The notes under the pieces: generated by a model | What the model was told of the DNA's origin: nothing | The model's input: only the letters and a program-made list of their open reading frames with translations | Database searches by the model: none | In this document: one piece after another, positions 34,811 through 46,474 of the stretch | Layout of the letters: each line of letters opens with the position of its first letter | How positions within the stretch are numbered: position 1 is the stretch's first letter | Position numbers and translations under genes: made by a program | Assembly: GCA_007922195.1 (NCBI GenBank) | Contig: ML681968.1 | Coordinates: 434,001 to 498,000, forward strand | Origin: Podocnemis expansa | Taxonomy: Eukaryota; Chordata; Testudines; Podocnemididae | Length of the DNA stretch: 64,000 nucleotides | Direction: 5' to 3'

Positions 34811-34885
34811 CAAAGTTTAAAATGGGGGGGCCCCACACAAACTGATTTGCCCTGGGCCTTGCTCCCCCCTAGGATGGCCCTGATC
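34811..34885 (-). repeat. CCTAGGCCCCG repeat, copy 2 (inverse)
   Basis: CTGATTTGCCCTGGGCCTTG and CCCCCCTAGGATGGCCCTG are the reverse complement of the unit at 33168-33245. Confidence 0.5.
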
Positions 34886-35838
34886 TCAGCAGGGAAGAAT
34901 TTGGGTTCAAGTTTCTTGGCAGGGCTCCACCCATGTCAAAGCTACAATTCCAGGGGACTTGGAGGATAGGTTCCTTGGGGCAGGCCATCCCACATCTGCT
35001 GCCACAGGGTGCTGGCATCTTCCTGAGAAAACGCTGGACCATTAGATACTGGGTTCACAGGTCCCCTGGTCCAATCTAGGCTGGAGGTTCCTGCGTCCCT
35101 GTAAAGGGCTTGGATCCCACTGGTACCTTGAGCTGTCCTTGCAAGTGAATCGTGATTGAAACACAGCAGAGTGCCATTTAGCTCTTGGCTATTAATGACC
35201 ATAGCTGGCTCAGGGGTTTATAGCCAGGTAGGCCAGAAGGCTGTGACCCTTGTAAAATGCCATATGCATGTCTTTACTATTGTAAAAACTCAGCACTCTG
35301 GGTTTGTTTTCATCTTGTCCCCAGTCCCCCATGTGATGTGATTGGCCTCCCTGTCAGTTACTGGGCAACGCTCCAGGCTTTTTCTGTGCCAGCTGTCTGT
35401 GAAACCTGACTCGGGCAGCTGCCACCATGTCAGGATACTGTATCAGTCGCTCCTAGTGTGGGCACCCAGGTGTTCTGGCTGTCTGTAGGTGATGTGTGGG
35501 TGGGCTGGGGAGACGAAATCTATCCCCCAGTCTGGATCTGCAGGGCTGCAACACTGACCTCTGTGACTCTGCCCCATTTGCATGTTGGGTCTGTGAAAAC
35601 TCTGCTTCCCTGACGCATCCCAGACCAGCCCCTCATTACTCCTTTGCTTCTTGGGGTGTGCTGGCCCTGAATTCCTCCCTGGGGTACTGTGGTGTTTGTG
35701 CAGTGGCAGGGCTTCTGGGATTTCCAAGGTTTTGTGCTGCCCCCAGCCCTTGGTGAGTTACACCTGGCAGCTGTAGGGCAAGAGGCTCCTGGGATGCACT
35801 GCAATGCATGGACCCCTACTTTTGCTTTTTCATTCCAG

Positions 35839-35886
35839 GAGACAGGGTTGTTGATGAAGGTGCTGGAGAAATACCTTTCAAACTGA
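35839..35886 (+). CDS. NMB: NMB exon 3: C-terminal propeptide and stop
   Basis: The acceptor TTTTTCATTCCAG is followed in phase 0 by ETGLLMKVLEKYLSN and TGA. A short third coding exon with a leucine-rich helix ending near the stop is the normal layout of NMB (human ends LLVQILQK). It closes a 402-bp coding sequence (133 aa) over exons 24063-24204, 29506-29717 and 35839-35886. Confidence 0.9.
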   Translation, partial: ETGLLMKVLEKYLSN

Positions 35887-36145
35887 AGAAGGGCCAGAGG
35901 GCCTGTATGTGGATGACTGATTCTGGTGATGGGAAGGCCTTGCTGATTGTAGCAAACAGAGAAGTTGGAATGATGGTTCTGTGTAGCTACATCACTCTTT
36001 TGATTTAGTATTACTGTAATATTGTGAATATTGACCATCTGTATGAAAAAAGCCCCTGGCCCCTGCTTGTATATTTCCCTTGCGTTTTTCTGCATTGCCT
36101 GAGGTTAAAGAGCCCTTGTGAATAAAACAGACTCTTTGCACAGCC
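35887..36145 (+). other. NMB: NMB 3' UTR
   Basis: Noncoding sequence from the NMB stop to just beyond AATAAA at 36121-36126. A GT-rich tract (TGTGTGAGTGTTTTG) starts about 20 bp downstream, as expected of a cleavage site near 36140-36145. Confidence 0.75.
36121..36126 (+). terminator. NMB: Poly(A) signal AATAAA of NMB
   Basis: Canonical AATAAA, about 235 bp after the stop codon, followed by a GT-rich downstream element. Confidence 0.8.
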
Positions 36146-37095
36146 TGTGTGAGTGTTTTGTTTACAGTCAGCAAAGGCCAGTGGTTAGGGTGGCAGGGCA
36201 TAGGTTTCTTGGGGGCCTGAGCTCGTGCATGGGACTGGTGGGCACTGTGGGATGCAGCAGAAATGAGAAGGTGTGGCAGTCAGCAGAGCCACACTTGTGA
36301 ATGAGGGTGTGACTGAATTTGTGGGGAGGAAGCAGCAGGGGGTGGGGTTGAGAGAGAGAGAAAGAAGGGCTATGTGCATTTAGTTCGAGGATGAAAGAGG
36401 TGTTCTGCAAGCTGAGATGAAGACAGTGCAGCAGGGGAGTGGAGTGAGGTGAGGCTATTGGTCCAGTGACTGATGGTTCCCCATGAGTAGCATGGATGGA
36501 GTGGTGGATGTGGGAGTGTAATGCTGAGGGTTGTGGTTCTTGGGGGGGTGGGTTGTTCAAGAAGAGGGGTCTTGGGGGATACCAAGCCTGAAGAATGATA
36601 AGGGTATCTCTGGCCTCAAAAAGCACTCAGGCCCTAGACCCTCTCCCCATCACTCCCCCCCCCATGCTGGCCCCAATCTGGCCCCTCGGCCTGATCCAGC
36701 CCTGGTTCCCCAGCCAGGGGCCAAGGCTGGATCCAGCTCCCATCACTGGTGGCCCTAGGTTGCTGGCTGGGGCCAGATCCGGCAGCCTCAAATTCCCAGC
36801 TGGGGCTCGAGTGAACTGCTGCTGCAGGCAGCCCCTCCCCTAATCCCTAGCTAGGGCTGAGTGTGTGTGTGGGGGGTTCTCACTTGCACTGCCCACAGGA
36901 CTTGGGGCGCTGGTGCTGGGACTGGGGGCTTGTGTCCCCCTGTGTCCAACACCAGCAACACCCATGGGAATGATTTCTGGGAGAGCAGATGCCTAGGGAG
37001 GTGGGATACTGGGGTGATAGGAGAGGAATACATCTCCAAAGGGGATGTCCCGGGTTAGGGTGCAGGAAGTCAGATGTTTGGAGTGCAGCTGGGCC
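36146..37095. other. NMB to CR1 interval
   Basis: About 950 bp with no gene recognised. It includes GA-rich and C-rich patches (near 36350 and 36655) and GGCCCC/CTGGGGCC-rich DNA at 36.65-36.80 kb. Confidence 0.6.
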
Positions 37096-40000
37096 AATAG
37101 AATCATAGGGTTGGAAGGGACCTTATGAGGTCATCTAGTCCAACCCCCTGCTAAAAGCAGGACCACTGTCACCAAATTATCCCAGCCAGGGTTTAGTCTA
37201 ACGAGCCCTTAAATATCTCCAAAGACAGAGATCCCACTACCTCCTTAGGCAACTCATTCCAATGCTTCACCACTCTCCTAGTGAGAAAGTTTTTCCTAAT
37301 ATCCAGCCTTGACCTCTCCAGCTGTAACTTGAAACCACTGCTCCTTGTTCTGTTCTCTGTTACTACTGAGAACAGCCTAGCTCCCTCCTCTCTGGAGCAA
37401 CCCTTCAAGTAGTTGAAGGTTCCTATCAAATCCCTCCTCAGTCTTCTTTTCTGCAGGCTAAATAAGCCTAGTTTCTTCAGTTTTACCTCATAAGTCATGT
37501 GCCCCAGCCCGCTAATCATTTTTGTTGCCATCTGCTGGACTCTTTCTAATTTGTCCATATACTTTTTGTAGTGGGGAGCCCAAAATAGGACACAGTACTC
37601 CAGATGTGGCCTCACCAATGCCGAATAGAGGGGAATAATCACATCCCTCAATCTGCTGGCAGCGCTCCTACTGATACAATCCAATATGCCATTAGTTCTC
37701 TTGGCTACAAGCGCACACAGTTGACTCATATCCAGCTTCCCTTCCCCCATAGCCCCAAGGTCTTTTTCTACAGTACTGCTCCTTAACTGATTGGTCCCCA
37801 GCCTGTAGCAGTGCATGGGTTTTTCCTGTCCTAAGTGCAGAACTTTGTACTTGTCCTTATTGAACCTCATGAGATTTCTTTTGGCCTACTGCTCCATTTT
37901 GTCTAAATCTCCTTGAATCCTGTCCCTGCCTTCCAGCATGTCTACTATTCTCTCTAGCTTGGTGTCATCTGCAAACTTACTGGGCATGCAACCTATCCCA
38001 TCATCAAGATCATTAATGAAGATGTTGAACAGAAGGGGCCCCAGGACCAACCACTGGGACACTCCATTTGTTACTGGTTGCCAACTAGACATTGCACCAT
38101 TGATTCCTAGCCTCTGAGCCTGTTGATTTAGCCAGTTTTCTATCCACCATACAGTCCACTCATCCAACCCATACGTCTTTAACTTGCCGAGAAGAATGCT
38201 GTGGGAAACTATATCAAAAGCCTTGCTAAAGTTGAGGTTTGTCACATCAACACCTATTCCTGCATCCACAAATCCAGTCATCTCATCATAGAAGACAATG
38301 AGATTGGTCAGGCATGATTTGCCCTTGGTGAATCCATGCTGACTGCTCCTGATTGCTCTATTTTCCTCCAAGTGTTTCAGGATGGCTTCTTGGAGGATCT
38401 GCTCCATGTTTTTTCCAGGGATTGAGGTGAGGCTGACCAGTCTGTAGTTCCCCAGATCCTCCTTTTTCCCTTTCTTGAAGATAGGTACTACATTTGCCTT
38501 CTTTCAATCCTCTGGGACCTTCCCTGTTCGCCATGAGTTTTCAAAGACAATGGCCAGCAGCTCTGCAATCACATCATCCAACTCCCTCAGGATCCTCGGA
38601 TGCAGTTCATCAAGCTGCATAGACTTGTGCACATCTAACTTCTATAAGTAGTCCCTCACCTGACCTTCCATCACCATGGGCCACTCTCCTCTTCATTCTA
38701 CGTTACCAAGTGTAGTGGGCTGGAAGCTAACCCTGCCTGTGAAGACTCAAGTAAAAACAAGCATTGAGTACTTCAGCCTTTTCTGCATCCTCCACCACAA
38801 GCATACCTGCCCCATTCAGTAAGGGACCTACACCATCTCTGATCCTCTTCTTGTTGTTGACACGCTTGTAGAACCTCTGCCTGTTATCCTACTCATCCCT
38901 TGCTAGTTTCAACTCAAATTTTGCTTTGGCCTTTCTGATTTTGTCCCTGCAGGCCTGAGCAATATCTTTATATGTCTCCCTAGTCATCTGTCCAAGCTTC
39001 CACTTCTTGTAAGCTTTCTTTTTATGTTTCAGCTCAGTGCAGAGTTCTCTGCTAAGCCATGCTGGGTGCCTTCCACACTTGCTGTTCATCATCACATCAG
39101 TATGGTATTCTCCTGTGGTCTTAGTAGGGTTTCTTTAAAATAAAGCCAGCTCTCTTGGATGCCTTTCCCCCTGAGATCAGCCTCCCAGGGAATCCTGTCC
39201 ATGAGTTCACTGAGGGAGCAAAAAAAAGTCTGCTTTTCTGAAGCACAGGGTTTGTGTTTTGCTTCTTTCCTTTCCTCCTTTGACCAGGATTCTAAACTCT
39301 ACCAGCTTATGGTCACTGCTGCCCAGTTTGCCATTCACTCTTACCTCCCCGATCAATTCTTCTCTGTTTGTGAGCAGCAGGTCAAGAGGTTCAAGGCCCC
39401 TAGTTGGTTCCTCCAGCATTTGTACCAGGAAGTTGTCAATGATTGCCAAAAACTTCCTTGATTGTCCGTGCACTCCTGTATTGCCCTCCCAGCAAATGTC
39501 AGGATAATTGAAATGCCCTGTGAGAACCAGGGCCTGTGATCTAGAAACTTCTGCTAGGTGTCCATAAAATGCCTCATCCACCTCTTTCTGGTCTGGCGGT
39601 CTGTAAAAGACACCCACCACGACATCCCCCTTGTTGCACTCCCCTCTAAGCTTAACCCACAGACTGTCAACCAGTGTGTTTCTAATGTCATAGTGGAGCT
39701 CTGAGCAGTCATACAGATCTTTTACATATAGTGCTACTCCTCCACCTCTTCGTCCCTTCCTGAACAATTTATACCCATCCATGGCAGTGCTCCAGTTGTG
39801 CAAGCTAGCCACCATGTCTCTGTTATACCAATTACATCATAGTTCCCCATCTGTGCCAGTACTACCAGTTCTTCCTGCTTGTTTCCCAGGCTCCTCGCAT
39901 TTGTGTACAGGCACCTAAAATACCAGGCCAATTGCGCTACTTTCCTTTGCCATTATCTCCCCTGTTGCATCTTCCTCCTTGCAGTTTCTCCCAGTGTCCT

Positions 40001-40950
40001 TCTTTCCCACTCACCTTAGGTATTAGGACTTCATTAGGACACTTAAGACAATGATTTTTTATTCCCCCCCCCCCCAAGTTCTGATTAGCCTCTCTTTTGC
40101 CCCTCTGTTACAGTCCCTGCACCCCCCCAAGTTCCAACCCTTCCCCCAGGTCTCCATCATTGTGACTTATGTGTGGGCTTTGGTCACTTCCCCCCCCCCC
40201 CCCGTTCAAACCTAGTTTAAAGCCCTCCTCACTAGGTTAGCCAGTTGATGTCTGAATATGCTCTTCCTCTTCCTCAACAGAGTCCATCTCTGCCTAGCAG
40301 TCCTTCTTCCTGGAACAGCACCCCAGGGTCGAGGAAGCCAAAGCCCTCCTGATGACACCATCTTTGCAGCCAGGCATTTACCTCCAGGATGCATCTGTCT
40401 CTGCTCAGGCCCTTACCCTTGACCAGAAGGATCAAGGAGAACACCACCTGTACACCAAACTCCCTCACCTGTGCTCCCAGCGCCCTTTAATCACCTTTGA
40501 TCCACCAAGGATCACTCTTGCAGTATCACTGGCTCCCACATGGATGAGTTAGCATGAGGGAGTATTCAGAGGGGAGGATGATTCTCGACAATCCCTCCGT
40601 AACATCTCGGATACGGGCCCCAGGCAGGCAGCATACCTCCTGAGAGGCCTTGTCAGGGTGACAGATGGCTGCTTCCGTCCCCCTCAGAAGTGAGTCCCCA
40701 ACCAACACAACCCGATGTTTCCTCCTGGGTGTGATGGTGGTGATCCTCCCAGCCTTGGGGGTGCATGGCTTCTCCTTATCCGTCTCATCCATCATCTCTA
40801 GTGCTGCATAACGGTTCTTCACCGCAATGGAGGGAGGGATGCGAGCAGAAGGGAGCACTGTCAGCTGCTAGAAGTAACCAACAGCTAGTGTCCTCCCTGT
40901 GCCAGAGCCATCTCCTCCTTCTCTGGTGGTGTGTCAGCAGTCTGGACTTC

Positions 40951-41066
40951 ACATCAAATCAAATCATAGGGCTGGAAGGGACCTCATGAGATCATTGAGT
41001 CCAACCCCCTGGGAATTGAACCCAGGACTTTCTGCATGTTAAGCAGAGGTGTTAGTCCTCTACACC
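40951..41066 (-). mobile_element. tRNA-derived SINE nested in the CR1
   Basis: Same family as 11881-12000: the minus strand shows the tRNA-like head (GCTTAACATGCAGAAAGTCC, GGGTTCAATTCCC) and then the CR1-like tail with TTGGACTCAATGATCTCATG. It interrupts the ORF1 region of the surrounding CR1. Confidence 0.8.
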
Positions 41067-41342
41067 TGGATAGATTCCACAGCCTTGGATGTCTCCTCAT
41101 GGATGCTAGCAAAGTATTTCGCCAGGGCATGGATACTCTTGAGCCTAGACACCTCCTCTTGTAACACTCCCACCTGCCTCCTGAGAGATTCCACCAGAAG
41201 ACACCTGACAGACTGAATGATCTCTGCAGCCTGATTGTCTGCAAGTGGGTCATGCAGGCCCCAGTCCCTGCAAGTCCACACCAGGAGCTGGGTAGAGATA
41301 TCCATGGTGAGAATGTCTGTCTGGATACAGGCACAGGCGAAG

Positions 41343-41903
41343 CAATGTTCCCTCTAAGGGGAGACGACAGCTGAGCAACTCCGGTTGCTCGCTGCGCTCC
41401 CCTGCGCAGCCCCTCCCCCCGCTCCTGACAGCCCTGCCCCTGCTGCTCCTGCTCAGCCCCCCCCCTCCTGACAGCCCCCCTCCTGCTCGCCCCCCCCGAC
41501 AGCCCCCCTCCCGCTCGCCCCCCACTGCTCCTGACAGCCCCCCCGCTCGCCCCTCCTCCTGACAGCCCCCCGCTCGCCCCCTCGATGCTCCTGACATCCC
41601 CCTCCCGCTCACCCCCCGCTCGCCCCCCCCGCTCCCGCTCGGCCCTCCCCCCCACTTACCTTGGAGCTGGACTGGAGCCAGAGGGCCCAGCCATAACTCC
41701 CGGGCCAGAGGAGCTCTACGGAGCATGCCCAGATTTTCTGGGCATGCTCCGTTGGAGCTTCTCTGGGCGGGAGTTTTCAAAACTCCCAGCCCCAGAGGAG
41801 TTCTGTGGAGGCTGCCGGCAGTGCGCTGCTGGCAGCTTTCGCCGCGCTGGCGGCTGTGGCGGGCTGCGCCACAGCGCGCCAGCGCAGCTTAGAGGGAACA
41901 TTG
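41343..41903. mobile_element. hAT MITE with internal GC-rich minisatellite, nested in the CR1
   Basis: Termini CAATGTTCCCTCTAAG and CTTAGAGGGAACATTG are near-perfect inverted repeats. The flanks AGGCGAAG (41335-41342) and AGGCGGAG (41904-41911) match at seven of eight positions. Inside, 41405-41650 is a tandem array of a CTGACAGCCCCCCTCCCGCTC-like unit of about 30 bp, and 41660-41880 is GC-rich unique DNA containing another inverted pair (GGCATGCTCCGT around 41724-41752). Long open frames arise only from the C-rich array. Confidence 0.88.
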
Positions 41904-42189
41904 AGGCGGAGGAGACAGAAGGGGAGCTGGCACAAGCAGTATGGCTCCTCTTCACCATAGCAGCTGTGATGCTGTCTGGGTCTAGGGGACTGTTTATGAT
42001 TATTTTTCATATTGATATTTCATATTTGCAATAATCCATATGTGATATGCCATGTTTGGTATCAACAGAAAGGCTAAGAATGATTATATAGTTTGTAGGT
42101 AGGTATCATGCCTGTATTACAGATTAGAAATCTATTTGTTTTTATGTGTGTTCCAAGCTGAGGCAATCCCAGACTGCACATCTGCAAAC

Positions 42190-42760
42190 CATTTTCATAC
42201 TAATGGCCCATCAGGAGGGACTCCCAGCTACAGTGGGCTCAAGAGGAAACCTGTTTGACCAGTTACCCAGACTGACCATGTGGTCCATCTCCATTTCGAT
42301 CTGGCAAGGAATCTGAGATAAAAGGCAGGAGACCCATCTTCATTTTGTCTTTAAGCTTCAGTCTTCAGTCTGTCTGCAACCAACACCCCCCTCTGGAACC
42401 ATTCTCCTGGGACTGAACAAAGGACTGAGACCCACCCAGCTGCTGCTGCTGCTAGGTGCATACCAGAGGAATGGGACTAACCTGCAAACTACAGGATCTT
42501 TAAGGATTTGCTTCCTATGGACTCATTTGTATGTATGTGATTCACTTTGACCCTTTACCATCTCTCATATTTTGTTTGTTTTCCTTTTATATTAAACGTT
42601 AATTGTAGTCACTAAAGGATTGGCTGTCAGCATGGTATTTTGGGAAAGATCCAAGCCTATATTGTTCTGGGTGATGTGGCTGGCCCTTTGGGGTCAGGAG
42701 AACCTATTTCTTTAAGAGACCCAGCGGTTAGGGGGGACCATAGGAGCTGATGTGCATAAA
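42190..42760 (+). mobile_element. Possible LTR-like segment
   Basis: Noncoding DNA with an LTR-like layout: a CT-rich stretch (CATCTTCATTTTGTCTTTAA), ATATTAAACG hexamer context near 42590, and a following purine-rich part. Ends and target duplication are not resolved, and no internal retroviral sequence is present. Confidence 0.25.
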
Positions 42761-43539
42761 GGGGTGTTTCTATTTTGCTATGCTTGGTGATGACCAGAGT
42801 GGGGAAGCATGTTTTGTTACTGACTGGGAGACTGGTTTAAGTATCACCTGTCAGTGGTTTGGGGGTTTGGCCCCTAGTTTTGCAGCCTGCCCTGATTTCA
42901 GCATATTCAGAGGGTTATCCCTGGAGGCCCAGGTCACAGCGGCTTCACCAGCTCCTTCCCAAACTCCCCTGTTTTCAGTTTCCTGGTCACTCAGCCACTG
43001 GCTTTTAAGGCCTGCTCTTCCTAGGTCAGCCCTTGCCCCTGTTAAGCACACAGGGAAAGGGTGATCACAAGACTGATCAAAGGTGAGCAGGGAACAATGG
43101 TACAACCAGCCCCCAGACACACAAGCAATCACAGTCCGGAGTCACACAGTAACTTACAACAGAAATCCCCTGTAGGAAAGACACAAACATACAGTTAGCC
43201 ATTCCCTCACCCCAAGGTTTGCTCTCTTCCTTGCTTCTTCAGCAAGGGGATTGCCGTTACCTTCTTCCCAGGGCTTCACCAACTCCTTCCCTCTCAAACT
43301 CCGCTGTTTACAATAGGATTTTTACAGTGCGACACAGATCACTAGCTGTAGTGAATGGCGTTTTGCTTCTGTTTTGTTCTTGGATTTACTGCAGTAGCAT
43401 TTTGGGAAGCCCTGATCAGGATCAGGACCATGTTGTGCTAGGCACTGCATGATCCTGTGACAAAGAGTGTCCTTGCCTTGAAATGCCTGTAGTCTAATGG
43501 TAGAAACCACAGAAGAGGATTTTCAGATTCCAAGAGATC

Positions 43540-44140
43540 AGTGTGATGGAAGAAGTGGTACTAGAGTAATGCCCCTAAATCATTCCTGGGGCAGATCTTC
43601 AGGCAAACATCCAACCTTGATTTAAAACCTTAGCAGTACTGGAGAATCCACTAAGATTTCTGGTAAATTGTAGCCACAGGCAATTACTTTCAGTGTTGCA
43701 AATTTGCATCTTATTTCCAGTCTGACTGTCTAATTTCAGCTTCCAGTTGTTCAATCATGTGAGGCCTTTCTCTGCTACTTGTTAAACATCTGTTCCCCGC
43801 TGACAGGCTGTGATCAAGTCACTGCCTTAACCTTCTCTTTGTGAAGCTAAATAGATGTGAGCTTTTTGAATCTTTTTCACTGTCAAGCATGTTTCCTCGT
43901 CCTCTAATCATTCTTGTGCCTGTTCTCTGAACCCTCTCCTTTCATCAACATCCTTCTAGAACTGTAGACACTAGAACCAGGCCCAGTATTCCAGCACCAG
44001 ATATAGATATAAAATAACCCTCTTCTCCTACTTGAGATTTCTCCTCTTTATGTGGCTCAAGAGCACATTACCTCTGCTGGCCACAACATCAACTGATTAT
44101 CCACCATAGCCCTTAAATCTTTTTCTGGGGCACTTCTGTC
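43540..44140 (-). mobile_element. Old CR1-type LINE 3' fragment
   Basis: The + strand carries the complement of CR1 ORF2 C-terminal sequence and 3' end: TTGTGAAGCTAAATAGATGT, CTCTAATCATTCTTGTGCCT, CAGTATTCCAGCACCAGATA. It is strongly diverged and without an open frame. Confidence 0.7.
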
Positions 44141-46092
44141 CAGGATGAGCTTCCTGCGGTCCCCGGCTCGGTTATCCCAAGATCTAGTGCTCCCCCATCC
44201 CCCTTGCCTTAAATAACCCTTTCCTCAACCTAGGACCTTGGGTTGAGAGAACAGGGTGTGACCTCTACGACTAATTAAAAACTCCTTTCCCAGCTGCCCA
44301 GGCACTATAATTTTTGGAGTCATCTCCGCCTGCAGTCAGAGTTGGTAGTCAGGACTGGTCTTTTTGCGGCACCATTTCCCTAATTCGAGCTAAAAAAAAA
44401 AAGAACCAAGAATAATCCTTCCCTGCCCCCACTGAGGGGTTGCTCAGGGCTGGTCTGGAAGGCTTTCCCTTCCAGTTGGTTGCAAAGAGTTGTTCCTGCT
44501 TTTAGTGTGCCTTTCTCCAGCACATGCTGTGGGGCCTAGCAAGGCAGGGGGCCAGTTTACGCAGCTGTGGCAGACCTGACGTCCGTGCCAGAGTAACACA
44601 GACACCTTAGGCTCCCCTGCAACATGTGATCCTGGATGTGGAGCATGACATGCAGGTGCTGACACAGAGCTCTACTGTGCAGGCAACAAACAAACAGCAG
44701 GTGGCAGCAGCTACAGAAGGTAGATATGAAACCCTGAGGACATCAAAAGTAGATGAGAGAAACCCTGTGCTGAGGACCCCCCTGGGCATCCTTTCCTGCT
44801 CCATGGGGTGAAATCCTGAAACAGAACAGCCCTGGGGCCAGTTAAATCCTGCTTGTAAAAAGTGCTGGGTGATGTTGCAGTACGGGGAAACCTGTTCTGA
44901 TTTGCACAAATCCCCTGGGATTTCATGCCCAGGCCTGTGCCAGCCACCAGATGCCATTTCATCCCATTGAGCCAAGTCCTGTGTTGGAATCATTTCTCAT
45001 GCTGCAGTAAAGCCTGCTCTAAGACAGGCTCATGCTGCACCCCAAGGGCAGCCCCCCCACAACGGGGAAGTGAAGGAGCTGTATAAGAGCTGCATATCTT
45101 GACAGGATTTTGGAATTGATTGAGGCCCTGAAGACCAGGTCTTTGAGGATGGAGGTGCAGGGTACTACTATGCCACCTCCACCCAGGCTTGCAGACACTT
45201 GAGACTTGTTCCACACCTGGTGGCCTCACTGAGCAGCCTGTGCAGCTAGAATTAGAAAGGAGCTGGTGTTAGTAAAGCTTCCCTGCCTGCTCTGCTGTCC
45301 CAGGGGTGGGGCTGCCTGTACAGAGGTACCGATGATCCCTCTAGGAAAGGGCCAGATGCTGCCTCAAAGTCAGGAGGAGCATAAAGCGAGTTGACCCTGG
45401 TGAGTGAGAGCAGTGTGTGCTTTTAATTCCCCCCCATTCAGCCATGCCCAGGGAGTGCCTGCAAGTTTGTCGGCGGCTCAAGCTGCTGGAGCAGAAGGGG
45501 GGCATCTAAGGGGAGCCAGGTTGATGGGGAGCATGTGTGGGAGTAGGACAGGAACACTGGCCTGTTTTTCTATGCCTAAATTAATTCCACGCTGACCCCC
45601 AAATAAATTTTGCCCCCCCATCCCACCTCTGTTCCTCCTAGCATTCTTCACACCCCCTCTTTCAAGTCTGGGGGCTGCGATAAGGCTCCCTCCCCCTGCC
45701 AGCAGGGAGGAGGTAGGCCCAGGAATCTGTCAGCCTCCTCCCATGGGAGCAGTGTTGGCTTCCTGCAGCAGTTTGAGTGGCTTCTTTTCTTTAGGACACA
45801 AGCGAGGGAGGAGAGCAGCCAATCAGAGAGCATGTTCCCAGAAGGCACTAAAAATGGGACACTTGGCTGGTTTCTTATAAAGTTGGGTCTGAGCCCCTCA
45901 CCCCCTGGCCAGAGGGATGCTCCGAGACATCTGCAGCATGGTCCCCAATACAGCTCTCTCTTCCCATCATCTTCATCATGCCCCAGGGGTGCAACTTATC
46001 ACACGAACTGCTGGGGAAGCCAACACTAGACTCACAGGTAAGGAAAGGCCAGCTGTACTCTTAGATATCTACTAATTTCAGCCACACTTTTG

Positions 46093-46474
46093 GGGTATGT
46101 CTACGCTGGAGGCTCTGTTAAATTGACTTAAAATCTACCTTGTTAAGTCGACTTAGAGCCTCCACACTGAAAACTCCTATTGACTGGCTGTGTCCACACT
46201 GGCAGGTGCTAGGTCAACCCTTTCAGGTGGCCAGGTCCTCTGGGTGAGGGCCTGGAGGCCAATTAATTCAACTTAAGGGCTATTCCCTGTCTACACTGGC
46301 TTAAGTTGACTTAATAAGGTCAATTGAAGCCTTAAGTCAACCTTAAGAAGTGGTGTTATTAACTCGACTTAAGGAAGCGCTTAAGTCAACTTAATAAAAG
46401 CCCAATGTAGCTGTGGGGCAGGGGGGTCTATATGTTGACTTAAGTTTCCTTAAGGCTCCAGTGTAGACGTACCC
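46093..46474. mobile_element. Palindrome-array element, copy 3 (TTAAGTCGACTTAA type)
   Basis: Inverted ends GGGTATGTCTACGCTGGAG and CTCCAGTGTAGACGTACCC enclose repeated words around TTAAGTCGACTTA and AATTGACTTAA, each partly self-complementary. TTG occurs directly at both flanks, a possible 3-bp duplication. The design is the same as at 23154 and 25246 but the inner motif differs. Confidence 0.85.

Larger units (their letters stand above)
29718..35838 (+). other. NMB: NMB intron 2
   Basis: This 6.1-kb intron holds two tRNA-like segments near 30.7 kb, a reverse copy of the 23.08-kb repeat, homopolymer tracts (C run near 31.87 kb, A/G run near 32.41 kb), an L3/CR1 3' fragment, an inverted Penelope tail pair at 33.9 kb, a hAT MITE at 34.67 kb and two opposed copies of another repeat at 33.17 and 34.81 kb. 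No exon was recognised. Confidence 0.85.
37096..41975 (-). mobile_element. Nearly full-length CR1 LINE, degenerate, with two nested insertions
   Basis: A CR1 non-LTR retrotransposon read on the minus strand. From its 5' side: an ORF1 region (41305 to 40526; SIHALAK and LVGDSLLRGTEAA motifs), an apurinic-type endonuclease (39931 to 39207; CLYTNARSLGNKQEEL, IGITETWW, SSDHKLVEF), a reverse transcriptase (38407 to 37886; SQHGFTKGKSCLTNL, FADDTKLE in the catalytic box) and the ORF2 C-terminus (37870 to 37193). The 3' end shows CTATGATTCTAT-type words. Stops and frameshifts separate the segments, so it is inactive. A SINE (40951-41066) and a hAT MITE (41343-41903) are inserted in the 5' part, after which CR1-like 5' sequence resumes at 41904. 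Confidence 0.9.

Noticed and set aside
37193..39931. CR1 open frames as host genes
   Set aside because: Endonuclease, reverse transcriptase and C-terminal motifs identify them as parts of one decayed LINE.
41250..41780. Long minus-strand Gly/Arg-rich frames (up to 223 codons)
   Set aside because: They are translations of the C-rich tandem array in the hAT MITE joined to CR1 ORF1 sequence.
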